NCBI RefSeq assembly: GCF_016624945.1
Contig: NZ_JACVUI010000002.1
Coordinates: forward strand, 310,001-374,000
Length of the DNA stretch: 64,000 bases
Direction: 5' to 3'
DNA from: Acinetobacter sp. S54
Lineage (GTDB): Bacteria > Pseudomonadota > Gammaproteobacteria > Pseudomonadales > Moraxellaceae
Under the pieces are notes generated by a model. The model was not told the DNA's origin, searched no databases, and worked only from the letters and a program-made list of their open reading frames with translations. How positions within the stretch are numbered: position 1 is the stretch's first letter; every line of letters starts with the position of its first letter. This document shows positions 9,540-18,764 of the stretch, one piece after another. The translations under genes were made by a program, and so were the position numbers.

Positions 9540-10871
9540 TTAATGATTTAAAGCAGTTGCTTCTTCAAGGCTTAAGCCACGAGTTTCAGGAGCCAGAGCA
9601 ATTGAAACCATCAGACCAACAAGGGTCACGCCAGCCGCAACAAACATAGTGTTGCCAATACCAATGCTGTCTAAAGACATCGGTACAAGCCATGTTCCAA
9701 CAGCAGCGCCAATACGAGAGAATGACGTCCCCATTCCCACCCCGACAGCACGGATTTCTGTGGGGAAAAGTTCATTTGGATAGACCAGTTGTAATACTTG
9801 TGCGCCGCCAATAAATAAGGCATACAGTCCAAACAAAACCAAAATAAGGAGTTGTGAACTGTCAGAAAAAAGACCCAATCCAAGCAAAGCGAGACCTGAC
9901 CATAAAAAGCTTTGGATGACCATTTTTCGGCGCCCCATGGTGTTGATTAAACGTGTTGCAACCACACATCCCACGACAAACAGTAAGGTAATAATGACTG
10001 AACCATATGCAGCCCACTCGCCTTTTAAATGAAGTGCATCTAAAACACGTGGTGCAAATGCATAGACTGCAAATACAGGAATAACCGAACACGCCCAAAA
10101 CATGGAGCAAAAAAACACACGCTTGCCATAACCCGAAGCAAGCACTTCAGTAAAAGACATTGATTTTTCAGGGGCTTGAGCAGGTATATTTGCGAGTGAA
10201 AATGATGGACCATAAACTTTTTTGATAATGGCTTCAGCTTCAGCTGTACGGCCTTTACTAATTAACCAACGTGGTGACTCAGGCGTACCAATTCGAATTA
10301 AAATTAATAAAATACCTATGATGGCTGGACTTGCTAACACTAAACGCCAAGCTTCGTTATGACCACTAGTTAGAAGAATATTTCCAACGATATAGGCTAA
10401 AGCAGCGCCCACGAACCACATAATCGTAAGCATTGCTAAACGAGGGCCGCGTGCCTGTTTCGGTAAAAATTCAGCCAATAATGACCCACCTGCTGTATAT
10501 TCAAATCCAACACCGACACCGATAATAAAACGACATAGGAACAGCATCATTCCAGACTCAACCCAAAGCTGAGTAAGTGAACAAACGGTAAATAAAACGG
10601 GGGCCACAAAATACAATTTTTTTCGACCTAGAAAACCTCCCATCCAACCTCCAAGGAAGCCGCCAAAGAAAATACCTATAAGGGCTGAAGCAGCAATCAT
10701 GCCTTGCCAGAAATTAGTTAAATGCAATTCAGCAGAGAGCTGCATAAGCGCTACTCCAATAATGCTGAGGACATAACCATCAAGTAACCAGCCACCACCC
10801 GTGCGGATACTCAACAACTGATGGAAGCCATTTAACGGCACATCATCAATTGATACATGATTCGTTGTCAT
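9540..10871 (-). CDS. MFS transporter of the catabolic cluster
   Basis: Twelve-segment inner-membrane symporter of the sugar-porter/metabolite branch, with GGWMGGFLGRKKLYF in the 2-3 loop, a motif near the middle reading ARGPRLAM, and PETRGLSLEEA at the C-terminus. It is paralogous to the gene at 3202-4530. I place the start at ATG 10871 (MTTNHVS) because GGAG lies six bases upstream; the in-frame TTG at 10883 is part of that ribosome-binding site. Position between the FAD oxidase and the DapA-family gene suggests that it brings in the pathway substrate. Confidence 0.86.
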   Translation of the reverse strand: MTTNHVSIDDVPLNGFHQLLSIRTGGGWLLDGYVLSIIGVALMQLSAELHLTNFWQGMIAASALIGIFFGGFLGGWMGGFLGRKKLYFVAPVLFTVCSLTQLWVESGMMLFLCRFIIGVGVGFEYTAGGSLLAEFLPKQARGPRLAMLTIMWFVGAALAYIVGNILLTSGHNEAWRLVLASPAIIGILLILIRIGTPESPRWLISKGRTAEAEAIIKKVYGPSFSLANIPAQAPEKSMSFTEVLASGYGKRVFFCSMFWACSVIPVFAVYAFAPRVLDALHLKGEWAAYGSVIITLLFVVGCVVATRLINTMGRRKMVIQSFLWSGLALLGLGLFSDSSQLLILVLFGLYALFIGGAQVLQLVYPNELFPTEIRAVGVGMGTSFSRIGAAVGTWLVPMSLDSIGIGNTMFVAAGVTLVGLMVSIALAPETRGLSLEEATALNH

Positions 10872-11041
10872 TTTTATCTCCAATACTCGTCCACCAAGTG
10901 GATGTGTTTCCTACACAATTACGAAATTTAAGGTTGAACAGCCCTTGCGAAACTAAAAATTCAATTTCGCTGTCTAAAGCTTAAATACGCTGTTTTACCG
11001 AATTAACTTAATCAAAAATCAAGAATTTCATTAAATTCAAT

Positions 11042-12367
11042 TTACTCTTCCAGACCGGCTTTTCTTTGCCCCCACCACAAGGTCGCATTTACACCGATCG
11101 ATAAAAAAGGCTCAGGTGGGACTTTATTTGGACCTGACGTTTCTAAAAGAAAATCAATCAGATCATTGCGTTGGCCTGAGATCCAGTCTGCCAACAAAGT
11201 TCCTGTTACTGTTCCGCGAGTAATTCCTAGACCGTTACAGCACAACGCAGCATAGACATTCGGCGCAAGTTGTCCGAAAAAGCCTTTATGATTTTGCGAC
11301 AATGCCAGCGAGCCACTCCATGTATAGTCAAATTTAACGTCTGGCAACATGGGAAAACGATTGTCAAACGAACGTTGATGCTTGGAAATAAAACGCTGCA
11401 AACAGTGAGGTTTTGGTTTTCCATTTGGGTTAAAACTAAAACTGTTACGAATTAAAATACGATGATCATGAGTACGACGAACAGTACTGCCAAACGGGTC
11501 GGATGGAATCACTCCCCAAAAATCCTTACCACCCAATTCGGCTTGCTCACGGACTGTTAAAGGACGGGTCATACTGGCATACAAAAACACCGGCAACATG
11601 GTGCGCTTGATTTGTGGAAGACCGAAACGCTGACCAAACGCATTATTTGCCAGAATCAAATTATCCGCCATAATTTGGCCGTGGTCGTGCTTTAAAACAA
11701 CGTTGCTTCCATATTCAACCTCAGTAATGGCCGTATTTTCATAAAGCGTTACATTTGGCGGCAAACTATCTGCCAATCCTTTCACTAATGCTGATGGCTG
11801 AAGCAACATTGTGCCTGGGGTAAACAAAGCTTTTTTATAAAATGTTGTTCCAATATGACTTGGCAATTGAGAACCATTAATCACCTGGTAGTCTTGCCCT
11901 AATTTGTCTAAACCACGCTGATAGGCTTCGAGAACTTTAATTCCACGATCTTCGACCGCACCTTGATATTTACCACTTGGACGCATATGACAATCAATCG
12001 AATGTTTATTTACTAAATTATGCAAAATAGACTGACCTAATAAATTTAATTTGAGCGTTGTTCTGGCAATATCTATATCACCAATATAGTCTTCTGCACC
12101 AATATCATGAGGTAAATCAATAGCAAAACCTGCATTTCGCCCTGCTGTCCCAAAGCCAACCTCCTGAGCTTCGATCAAAATCACTTCATCATTTGGGAAA
12201 TGCAATGCCAATTGACGGGCTGCAGCTAGACCTGTATACCCTGCGCCAATAATTGCCCAACGCGCTGTACTCTTACCTTTATGAGCAGATTTAACCTTTC
12301 TTTTTGGGCTAAGGTGATACCACCCACATTGCTGGTCGTCAGCAGGTAAAGCTGTAACTTTAGTCAT
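11042..12367 (-). CDS. FAD-dependent amine/imino-acid oxidase (DadA/PuuB-like)
   Basis: About 441 residues. A Rossmann FAD-binding fingerprint WAIIGAGYTGLAAARQLA near residue 45 is followed by an acidic residue ending beta-2 (VILIEA) and the family motif GRNAGFAI. The C-terminal part has the DAO-type segment GITRGTVTG. Proteins of this type oxidise gamma-glutamylputrescine, D-amino acids or N-methyl/cyclic amino acids. The start is set at ATG 12367 (MTKVTALP), which has GGAG seven bases upstream; a GTG at 12397 gives a longer but less likely protein. It is divided from the GntR gene by only about 80 bp that contain a candidate operator. Confidence 0.83.
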   Translation of the reverse strand: MTKVTALPADDQQCGWYHLSPKRKVKSAHKGKSTARWAIIGAGYTGLAAARQLALHFPNDEVILIEAQEVGFGTAGRNAGFAIDLPHDIGAEDYIGDIDIARTTLKLNLLGQSILHNLVNKHSIDCHMRPSGKYQGAVEDRGIKVLEAYQRGLDKLGQDYQVINGSQLPSHIGTTFYKKALFTPGTMLLQPSALVKGLADSLPPNVTLYENTAITEVEYGSNVVLKHDHGQIMADNLILANNAFGQRFGLPQIKRTMLPVFLYASMTRPLTVREQAELGGKDFWGVIPSDPFGSTVRRTHDHRILIRNSFSFNPNGKPKPHCLQRFISKHQRSFDNRFPMLPDVKFDYTWSGSLALSQNHKGFFGQLAPNVYAALCCNGLGITRGTVTGTLLADWISGQRNDLIDFLLETSGPNKVPPEPFLSIGVNATLWWGQRKAGLEE

Positions 12368-12423
12368 TTCAAAACTCCATTTATAGTTTCCACCCACTTA
12401 CTTATCCTGTAAGCGAAAATATT

Positions 12424-12434
12424 ATGTGTACAAG
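12424..12434. promoter_or_regulatory. candidate GntR operator, site 1
   Basis: ATGTGTACAAG lies in the short gap between the GntR gene and the FAD oxidase. Its core TGTGTACAA shares the pattern TGTSKACAA with two sites upstream of the GntR gene. Assignment is by pattern only. Confidence 0.35.
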
Positions 12435-12446
12435 GTCTGGCTTTTA

Positions 12447-13124
12447 TTAATAAGCAAGTGGAACATCAATACCTACTGGAACCACATATTCAGTCATTCG
12501 ACGGCGAGATAAATCCATATGAACGCGGATTAACTCTCCAGCTTCACCTGCGTTATGACGCTCAATAGCATCAATAATCTGGTCATGTTGAAGAACTGCT
12601 GTATCGAGATCTTCCTGCATATCGGTTGAACTTGGCTGACGATAGAAAATTTTTCCTAATCGTGCATGATCAATCAGTAAGCGTTCCAAACTTGGCAACA
12701 GATAAGCATTTTGTGCAATTTTCCCTATTTCCAAATGAAACTGGTTGTTATAATAGACACGGCCTTCCAAATCATTGTCATCAATCGCTTGACGAAATCG
12801 CCTCTGAATCTCTTTTAATTGATGAATCTCAACTGGATTAGCATTAATGGCAGCTAACTGCGTCGTCGCAATATAAATTAGGGGTGCAGCTAGAAAGAAA
12901 TTACGTAAAGATTGGTGGCTCATTGAAGAAACTCGAGCTGCGCGATTTGCTTCAAGCTCCAGATAACCTTCAGCTGCCATTTGGCGTATAAGTTCACGAA
13001 CTGGTGATCTGGAAATTCCAAACTCTTCACTTAAAGATATTTCATCGACAATAGCGCCGGGTGCCAATTCCATACTAATAATGCGGCGTTTTAATGTTTC
13101 GGCTAATCGTATTTTCTTATCCAT
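12447..13124 (-). CDS. GntR-family (FCD-domain) transcriptional regulator
   Basis: About 225 residues. The N-terminal winged helix contains LAPGAIVDEISLSEEFGISR followed by SPVRELIRQMAAEGYLE, the GntR signature. The C-terminal all-helical FCD ligand domain has the metal-site histidines in FHLEIGKIAQN and in the late IRVHMDLSRRR region. Proteins of this class usually repress a neighbouring catabolic operon and release DNA when bound to a pathway acid. It is the first gene of the same-strand cluster that follows. ATG 13124 is chosen because GGAG is eight bases upstream; two GTG codons at 13133 and 13130 are less likely. Confidence 0.87.
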   Translation of the reverse strand: MDKKIRLAETLKRRIISMELAPGAIVDEISLSEEFGISRSPVRELIRQMAAEGYLELEANRAARVSSMSHQSLRNFFLAAPLIYIATTQLAAINANPVEIHQLKEIQRRFRQAIDDNDLEGRVYYNNQFHLEIGKIAQNAYLLPSLERLLIDHARLGKIFYRQPSSTDMQEDLDTAVLQHDQIIDAIERHNAGEAGELIRVHMDLSRRRMTEYVVPVGIDVPLAY

Positions 13125-13174
13125 AATCACCACTCCATCCCTATAAGCCTAAGCTCATTTTTCACCTAATAGAA

Positions 13175-13185
13175 ATGTCTACAAT
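13175..13185. promoter_or_regulatory. candidate GntR operator, site 2
   Basis: ATGTCTACAAT, 50 bp upstream of the GntR start. It contains TGTCTACAA, matching TGTSKACAA. Autoregulation would be usual for this family. Confidence 0.4.
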
Positions 13186-13218
13186 GTGTATAACTTTCTA
13201 TTTCCCAAATAATACAGT

Positions 13219-13229
13219 GTGTCGACAAT
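13219..13229. promoter_or_regulatory. candidate GntR operator, site 3
   Basis: GTGTCGACAAT contains the perfect palindrome TGTCGACA (13220-13227) and again matches TGTSKACAA. Its centre is 44 bp from site 2, about four helical turns, which would allow two dimers on one face. Confidence 0.4.
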
Positions 13230-13889
13230 GAAAAAAGATAATAAAAAGGACAGAAGATAGAATAAATTTGCCAATTTTATACTTTGAAATTTAGAACATG
13301 CCAAAATTCAAAACAAACTACATAAGCATATGTTTTATTTATAAATAATTTAAGAATAAAAGCCTTGTACGCTCTGTTATTTCTAAAACATCAAACGCAG
13401 TGCAACACTACGTCTTAAGTTTGCGCTAAACTTTCTAAAATTAAAATAAGGCGTATAGCGAAACAAAGAGCAATAAAATCCTGTTTAGATTTAACTCAAA
13501 TAAAAGCTATGAGGACAGAAAAATGAAGTACCACATCAGCAAGACCTTACCTAAATAGAGTGGAGATAGCCCATCGAAATAACTCCATTATAGAAATCGA
13601 AATATACTTGAATAGCTGCCTTCTACTTTAGACAAAGTAAAAGACATAGATCTCGCGCCGTTCAATTGCTTTTTTACCAATGAAGTACCTTGCGAATACC
13701 GTAAGACAAAGATACTCGCACGATCTAGAGTCTCTTTTAACAACGATTCGAGTTCTAACTTTCTTCGTCTAAAATATAGATAGCTCGTCTATACCCCTTT
13801 TAAAGTGATGATTAATTAAACATAAATACGAATATGAGCGTTTATCTACTTTACCCGCCGAGTTTTTTTGCCTATGATGTGCCTCGCAT
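13230..13889. other. long AT-rich stretch without a recognisable gene
   Basis: About 660 bp between the GntR upstream sites and tRNA-Arg. I see only frames shorter than about 40 codons, none with a convincing ribosome-binding site and family resemblance. No clear terminator-type hairpin, insertion-sequence end or second tRNA is visible. It may contain the tRNA promoter at its right end and could hide a small RNA. Confidence 0.5.
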
Positions 13890-13966
13890 GCGCTCGTAGC
13901 TCAGTTGGATAGAGTACAGGTTTCCGAAGCCTGGGGTCGTGGGTTCGATCCCCGCCGAGCGCACCA
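13890..13966 (+). tRNA. tRNA-Arg (anticodon CCG)
   Basis: 77-nt cloverleaf. The acceptor arms GCGCTCG and CGAGCGC pair perfectly. The D-arm is GCTC/GAGT, the anticodon stem CAGGT/GCCTG surrounds the loop TTCCGAA with anticodon CCG, and the T-arm contains GTTCGATCC. The CCA is encoded. It reads the rare arginine codon CGG. No integrated element is visible at its 3' end in the next 290 bp. Confidence 0.95.
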
Positions 13967-14257
13967 TTTTTTATACTTAGTGCATTTTATTGATTGAGCT
14001 CTAATTGCACTTTTTTCAAAGCATCAAGAAACGTTTTGGGTCATATTCGCCCTATAAAATATAATTTATAAATATTTAATTTGTTTTTCCCCTTTTTTTA
14101 TTCAAAACGTCTTTAACCTAAAATTAATCGCGCTACAAAAAATATAGTCGTTATTCATATCGTTGCAAATTTAGTTCGACTAAATCCTATTAATACACTT
14201 GGCTTATGTTTTCAGATCGATCAAAATACCGCTATTATTTCGTATTGTGAGATTTTC

Positions 14258-15196
14258 ATGACTGATGCATTGAAGTTACACGATTTGTCAAAGACATATC
14301 GCAATGGATTTCAGGCACTTAAAGGAATTGATTTAACCGTTCCTGAAGGCGAATTTTATGCACTTTTAGGGCCAAATGGTGCGGGGAAATCAACGACTAT
14401 CAGTATTATTAGTTCACTGACTAAAAAAACGTCAGGTACGGTAGAAATTTTTGGACATGATCTGGATACCCATCCATCTCACGCCAAACAATGTTTAGGT
14501 GTCGTTCCTCAAGAGTTTAACTTCGGTCAATTTGAAAAAACTTTTGATATTTTAGTAACACAAGCAGGTTACTACGGCATTCCACAGAAACTGGCTGAAC
14601 AACGTGCAGAACATTATCTAGAAAAACTAGGTCTTTGGGAAAAACGTAATGTGCAATCACGCATGCTTTCAGGCGGTATGAAACGTCGTCTCATGATTGC
14701 CCGCGCCATGATGCATGAACCCAAGTTATTGATTCTAGATGAACCTACTGCGGGAGTTGATATTGAACTTCGACGTTCGATGTGGGATTTTTTGGTCGAA
14801 ATGAATAATAATGGAACCTCCATCATTCTTACTACGCATTATCTAGAAGAAGCGGAAATGCTATGCCGTCGGATTGCCATTATTGATCGCGGTGTAATCA
14901 AAGAAGATACCTCCATGAAAAACTTCCTGAATCAACTCAGTGAAGAATCATTTATTTTTGATTTGGCTTATCCAATCGAGCCATTGAATGGCCTTAATAT
15001 TATTGGAGTTCGATTTAACCAAATTGATTCCATGACTTTAGAAGTCACGATGGATAAGGCCCATTCGCTCAATGATCTTTTTCAACTTTTAGAAGCTCAG
15101 GGAATCACTGTCCGTAGTATGCGTAATAAATCTAATCGCCTTGAAGAACTATTTGTCAAAATGGTCGAAAAAAATCTTCAAGGAGCAGCATCATGA
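14258..15196 (+). CDS. yadG: ABC transporter ATP-binding protein YadG
   Basis: 312-residue ABC ATPase with Walker A GPNGAGKST (near residue 39), signature LSGGMKRRLMIARA, Walker B LLILDEPTAGVD and the H-loop histidine in LTTHYLEEAE. The whole chain follows E. coli YadG, including the C-terminal RNKSNRLEELFV. It powers the YadH permease, with which it overlaps by four bases. The exported substrate is not established. The pair forms a likely operon with queF downstream. Confidence 0.93.
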   Translation: MTDALKLHDLSKTYRNGFQALKGIDLTVPEGEFYALLGPNGAGKSTTISIISSLTKKTSGTVEIFGHDLDTHPSHAKQCLGVVPQEFNFGQFEKTFDILVTQAGYYGIPQKLAEQRAEHYLEKLGLWEKRNVQSRMLSGGMKRRLMIARAMMHEPKLLILDEPTAGVDIELRRSMWDFLVEMNNNGTSIILTTHYLEEAEMLCRRIAIIDRGVIKEDTSMKNFLNQLSEESFIFDLAYPIEPLNGLNIIGVRFNQIDSMTLEVTMDKAHSLNDLFQLLEAQGITVRSMRNKSNRLEELFVKMVEKNLQGAAS

Positions 15197-15966
15197 ATTT
15201 TACACAATTACAAACTGCACTTTGGACGCTGGTTCGTAAAGAAATTCGTCGTTTCATGCGCATTTGGCCTCAAACTTTATTACCACCAGCGATTACCATG
15301 AGTTTGTATTTTATTATTTTTGGTAATCTGGTCGGTTCTCGTGTGGGACAAATGGCGGGTTTCAGCTATATGCAATTCATTGTTCCCGGTCTTATTATGA
15401 TGGCCATCATTACCAATAGTTATGCCAATGTATCATCTAGTTTTTTTAGTGCTAAATTTCAAAAAAGCATTGAAGAACTGATCATGAGTCCTGTGCCCTT
15501 ACATCTTATTTTATGGGGATACGTGATTGGTGGCGTCTGTAGAGGTGTTCTGGTTGGGATTATCGTCACCATTATGAGTCTGTTTTTTACTGACCTTTAT
15601 ATTCACAACTGGTTTGTGACTATATATACAGTTTTAGTGACCTCTTTTTTATTTTCACTGGGCGGTTTCATTAATGCCGTATATGCCAAATCCTTTGATG
15701 ATATTTCAATTATTCCCACTTTCGTACTTACACCCCTAACTTATTTAGGCGGTGTATTTTATGCAATTAGCGCGTTAGGACAATTCTGGCAAAATTTATC
15801 GTTGATCAATCCAATTGTCTATATGGTCAATGCTTTCCGTTATGGCATTTTGGGGCAAAGCGATGTCAATGTAACGCTTTCCCTCATCATCGTCACTATT
15901 TGCTGTGCTGTTTTATACGCCGTAGCCTACTATTTATTAGCTCGTGGTTCAGGAATGCGTGAATGA
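15193..15966 (+). CDS. yadH: ABC-2 type permease YadH
   Basis: 257-residue inner-membrane permease with six hydrophobic segments and the ABC-2 coupling-helix region (SFSYMQFIVPGL-type, here GFSYMQFIVPGLIMM). It starts within the last codons of yadG (ATGA overlap) and itself overlaps queF by four bases, so the three are translationally coupled. It belongs to the same family as the nodulation-factor and polysaccharide exporters, but the substrate is unknown. Confidence 0.92.
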   Translation: MNFTQLQTALWTLVRKEIRRFMRIWPQTLLPPAITMSLYFIIFGNLVGSRVGQMAGFSYMQFIVPGLIMMAIITNSYANVSSSFFSAKFQKSIEELIMSPVPLHLILWGYVIGGVCRGVLVGIIVTIMSLFFTDLYIHNWFVTIYTVLVTSFLFSLGGFINAVYAKSFDDISIIPTFVLTPLTYLGGVFYAISALGQFWQNLSLINPIVYMVNAFRYGILGQSDVNVTLSLIIVTICCAVLYAVAYYLLARGSGMRE

Positions 15967-16778
15967 GTGTTGAACAATCTTTATTGGGTAAAGAAACTGA
16001 CTACCCAACCGAATATCAGCCGAGTGTTTTATTCCCCATTGCCCGTGCGCTTTCGCGTGAAAATTACGCAGAATTGCAGGGCATTTCACAAGGCAAAGAC
16101 TGGTGGCATGTTTTTGAACTATCTTGGTTAAACTCCATGGGTATTCCTCAGGTTGCAATCGGCCGTATTACTCTACCTGCAACCTCTCCCTATCTTATCG
16201 AGTCTAAATCGCTCAAACTTTATTTTAATAGTTTGAACTTTCATCAATTAGATTCTAGACAAGCTTTAATTGACCTTGTAGAACAAGATTTAAGTCAAGC
16301 TGCCAATGCAAAAGTTACCCTTGAATTGTTTGATGTAGATGCGCTAGAGATTACCAAGCCGCAAGGTATCTGTATCGATAATTTGATCCCTGAACATCTG
16401 GAAAATCATCCAAATTCGGGTCTTTTAAAACTTGATACAGAGCAGCAGGACAATGTGGAAGTTACTCTCTATTCACATTTATTGCGTAGTAATTGTCCCG
16501 TTACCGGACAGCCTGATTGGGGCACAGTATTTATACGTTATCAAGGAGTTAAGCCTTGTTATCGTAGTATTTTGGCGTATATTATCTCATATCGTCAGCA
16601 TAATGGCTTTCATGAGCAGTGCGTAGAACAGATATTTGCCGATATCTGGACTCACCTGCAACCCGAAAAGCTGATGGTATATGCAACATATACACGTCGT
16701 GGAGGACTGGATATCAATCCATGTCGTGTATCGGATTTGTCATGGATGCCAAACCCTATCCGATTGGCTCGACAATAA
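15963..16778 (+). CDS. queF: NADPH-dependent 7-cyano-7-deazaguanine reductase
   Basis: 271-residue long-form QueF, which reduces preQ0 to preQ1 in queuosine tRNA biosynthesis. The catalytic cysteine is in SNCPVTGQPDWG near residue 178 and the acid partner is in the same motif. The substrate-binding ESKSLKLYFNS lies near residue 80, and the C-terminal RGGLDINPCR motif is present. The long form is a tandem of two T-fold halves with only one active site, as seen here. Four-base overlap with yadH. Confidence 0.95.
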   Translation: MSVEQSLLGKETDYPTEYQPSVLFPIARALSRENYAELQGISQGKDWWHVFELSWLNSMGIPQVAIGRITLPATSPYLIESKSLKLYFNSLNFHQLDSRQALIDLVEQDLSQAANAKVTLELFDVDALEITKPQGICIDNLIPEHLENHPNSGLLKLDTEQQDNVEVTLYSHLLRSNCPVTGQPDWGTVFIRYQGVKPCYRSILAYIISYRQHNGFHEQCVEQIFADIWTHLQPEKLMVYATYTRRGGLDINPCRVSDLSWMPNPIRLARQ

Positions 16779-16800
16779 AATGAATAATTGAGGAACTCAT

Positions 16801-17451
16801 ATGCCATTTTTTGGTTTTATCCCGTCTGAATCATTGCTCAACAATATTCAAACAGGTATTCAGAAAAAAAACTCAAGTGAACCACTTTATCCTTTACGCG
16901 ATGAAGTTGCTTTACAGATTAATGATGAAATTCTGGATGCAATTTTGCTTGAGTTGGTACGTCGTTTTCCTGAAAGTGATAAACGTGAAACAGCCGAAAA
17001 ATTGGCAGGCTATGTCAAATCAACTGTTGCTGTTTTGCTCAAACAACTTCTAAGCAAAGCACCCAATGACGTAGTTCAACAATCAATTGAGTTTTCTGAG
17101 CGTAGTCTACATAAAGATCCAGAAGGTCGTTATCGTGTGGGTGAGGATCTGGATGCAACACTAGTAACAAATCTAAAGAACAGTTTTGCTGAAATTAAAG
17201 CAGGCAATGATGTCGACCGTCGTGTATTGTCTGAGCAATATAAACAATTTGCAGATGCGACCATTCGCCATTTTATGATCGATTTTAATAAAACCCTTGA
17301 TTTGGGCATGATCAAACGTAAAGGCGCGGATATCGGTGCAGCTGCGGTCACTAAAGCTGTACATATTGCTATCGATAAGCTGATTCCTCATTTGCACAAA
17401 GAGGAAATTAATGCGTTGGCAGATTATCACGATACATTATTTTTCAATTGA
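16801..17451 (+). CDS. conserved hypothetical protein downstream of queF
   Basis: 216 residues, soluble, mostly helical by composition, with no signal peptide and no cysteine motif that I recognise. It begins MPFFGFIPS with a good ribosome-binding site (GAGGAA). It lies 22 bp after queF and is followed directly by a terminator, so it is the last gene of the yadG-yadH-queF unit. I do not recognise a family and give no function. Confidence 0.75.
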   Translation: MPFFGFIPSESLLNNIQTGIQKKNSSEPLYPLRDEVALQINDEILDAILLELVRRFPESDKRETAEKLAGYVKSTVAVLLKQLLSKAPNDVVQQSIEFSERSLHKDPEGRYRVGEDLDATLVTNLKNSFAEIKAGNDVDRRVLSEQYKQFADATIRHFMIDFNKTLDLGMIKRKGADIGAAAVTKAVHIAIDKLIPHLHKEEINALADYHDTLFFN

Positions 17452-17478
17452 TTGATCGCCATAATAGAATCTTCATCG

Positions 17479-17505
17479 AAAACCCGGTAAAAGTCGGGTT
17501 TTTTT
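17479..17505 (+). terminator. rho-independent terminator of the yadG-queF unit
   Basis: Stem AACCCG/CGGGTT with an eight-base loop and a run of seven T, 28 bp after the stop of the hypothetical gene. Confidence 0.85.
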
Positions 17506-17588
17506 ATTGCAAAATATTGATATACATTGCCTAAAACAGTAGTTATGTTAGCATGCGCCAAGCATTGATTGACCCTGTATAAAATCGC

Positions 17589-18731
17589 ATGTCTCCAAGT
17601 TCTCAATACAAATTTTTACGTCAAGCTCCCCGTGATGGCTTAAGCACAGCGATGCAGCCTTCGCGCTTTCAAAAATTACATATTGACCCTTGGTTATGTA
17701 CTTTTTTAATTCTCAATGCCTGTTTAGGACTAACAGTCTTATATAGTGCTTCAGCACAGGATGTGGGTTTAGTCACCAAGCAAGCCATGAGTTTCGGTAT
17801 CGGGTTTGCGGTGATGATTACATTGGCTCAAATCCCACCTAAAGTCTATCAAGCTTTTTCGCCTTATTTTTATGCTTTTGGCGTACTTGCATTAGTTTCA
17901 GTCATGGTCTTCGGTGAAATCCGTATGGGTGCCAAACGTTGGATTGATATTCCAGGTTTTGGTAGTGTGCAGCCCAGCGAGTTTATGAAAATTGGAATGC
18001 CCATGATGATTGCGTGGTTCTTATCACGTAAACCACTCCCTCCAAGTTTTATGAATGTCATGATCTCTTTGGTCTTGATTGGTATTCCTTTTCTGCTTAT
18101 TGCAGAGCAACCCGATTTAGGCACCTCTGTGCTCATTTTAGCCAGTGGCGTATTTGTGCTTTTCCTCAGCGGTTTGTCATGGAAAATGATCGGGGCTGCG
18201 CTTATAGGTGCCGGCATAGTAATTCCCATTGCCTGGGAGTTTTTACTACACGACTATCAGCGTCAGCGAGTACTCACACTACTCAATCCAGAAGCAGATG
18301 CTTTAGGTACAGGTTGGAATATTATCCAATCCAAAACAGCGATTGGTTCTGGTGGTTTCTCGGGTAAAGGCTTTCTGGAAGGAACTCAGTCACATTTACA
18401 TTTTTTACCCGAAGGTCACACCGACTTTATTATCGCGGCGTTTTCAGAAGAATTTGGCTTAATTGGCGTAACCATTTTAATCCTGCTGTACTTCGCCATT
18501 ATTTTTAGAACCTTTCAAATTGGAATGAACTGCTTTCATAACTATGGACGCTTAGTTGCAGGTGCATTAGGTTTGTCCTTTTTTGTTTATGTATTTGTAA
18601 ATGCAGGCATGGTCAGTGGTATTTTACCAGTAGTTGGGGTGCCCTTACCTTTCATGAGTTATGGGGGAACGGCAATTATTACCCTAATGGCAACTTTTGG
18701 ACTGGTTATGTCCATCCACACTCATCGCTGA
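17589..18731 (+). CDS. rodA: peptidoglycan glycosyltransferase RodA (SEDS family)
   Basis: 380 residues with about ten membrane segments. SEDS hallmarks include the conserved acid in the long periplasmic loop (SHLHFLPEGHTDFI) and VGVPLPFMSYGGTA near the C-terminus. RodA polymerises glycan strands for rod-shape growth together with a class B penicillin-binding protein, which is not in this window. It is followed by mltB and rlpA, forming a cell-wall group, though spacing suggests more than one transcript. Confidence 0.93.
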   Translation: MSPSSQYKFLRQAPRDGLSTAMQPSRFQKLHIDPWLCTFLILNACLGLTVLYSASAQDVGLVTKQAMSFGIGFAVMITLAQIPPKVYQAFSPYFYAFGVLALVSVMVFGEIRMGAKRWIDIPGFGSVQPSEFMKIGMPMMIAWFLSRKPLPPSFMNVMISLVLIGIPFLLIAEQPDLGTSVLILASGVFVLFLSGLSWKMIGAALIGAGIVIPIAWEFLLHDYQRQRVLTLLNPEADALGTGWNIIQSKTAIGSGGFSGKGFLEGTQSHLHFLPEGHTDFIIAAFSEEFGLIGVTILILLYFAIIFRTFQIGMNCFHNYGRLVAGALGLSFFVYVFVNAGMVSGILPVVGVPLPFMSYGGTAIITLMATFGLVMSIHTHR

Positions 18732-18764
18732 TGAGTAAATTTATAATTAGGAAAACTTTAAATC

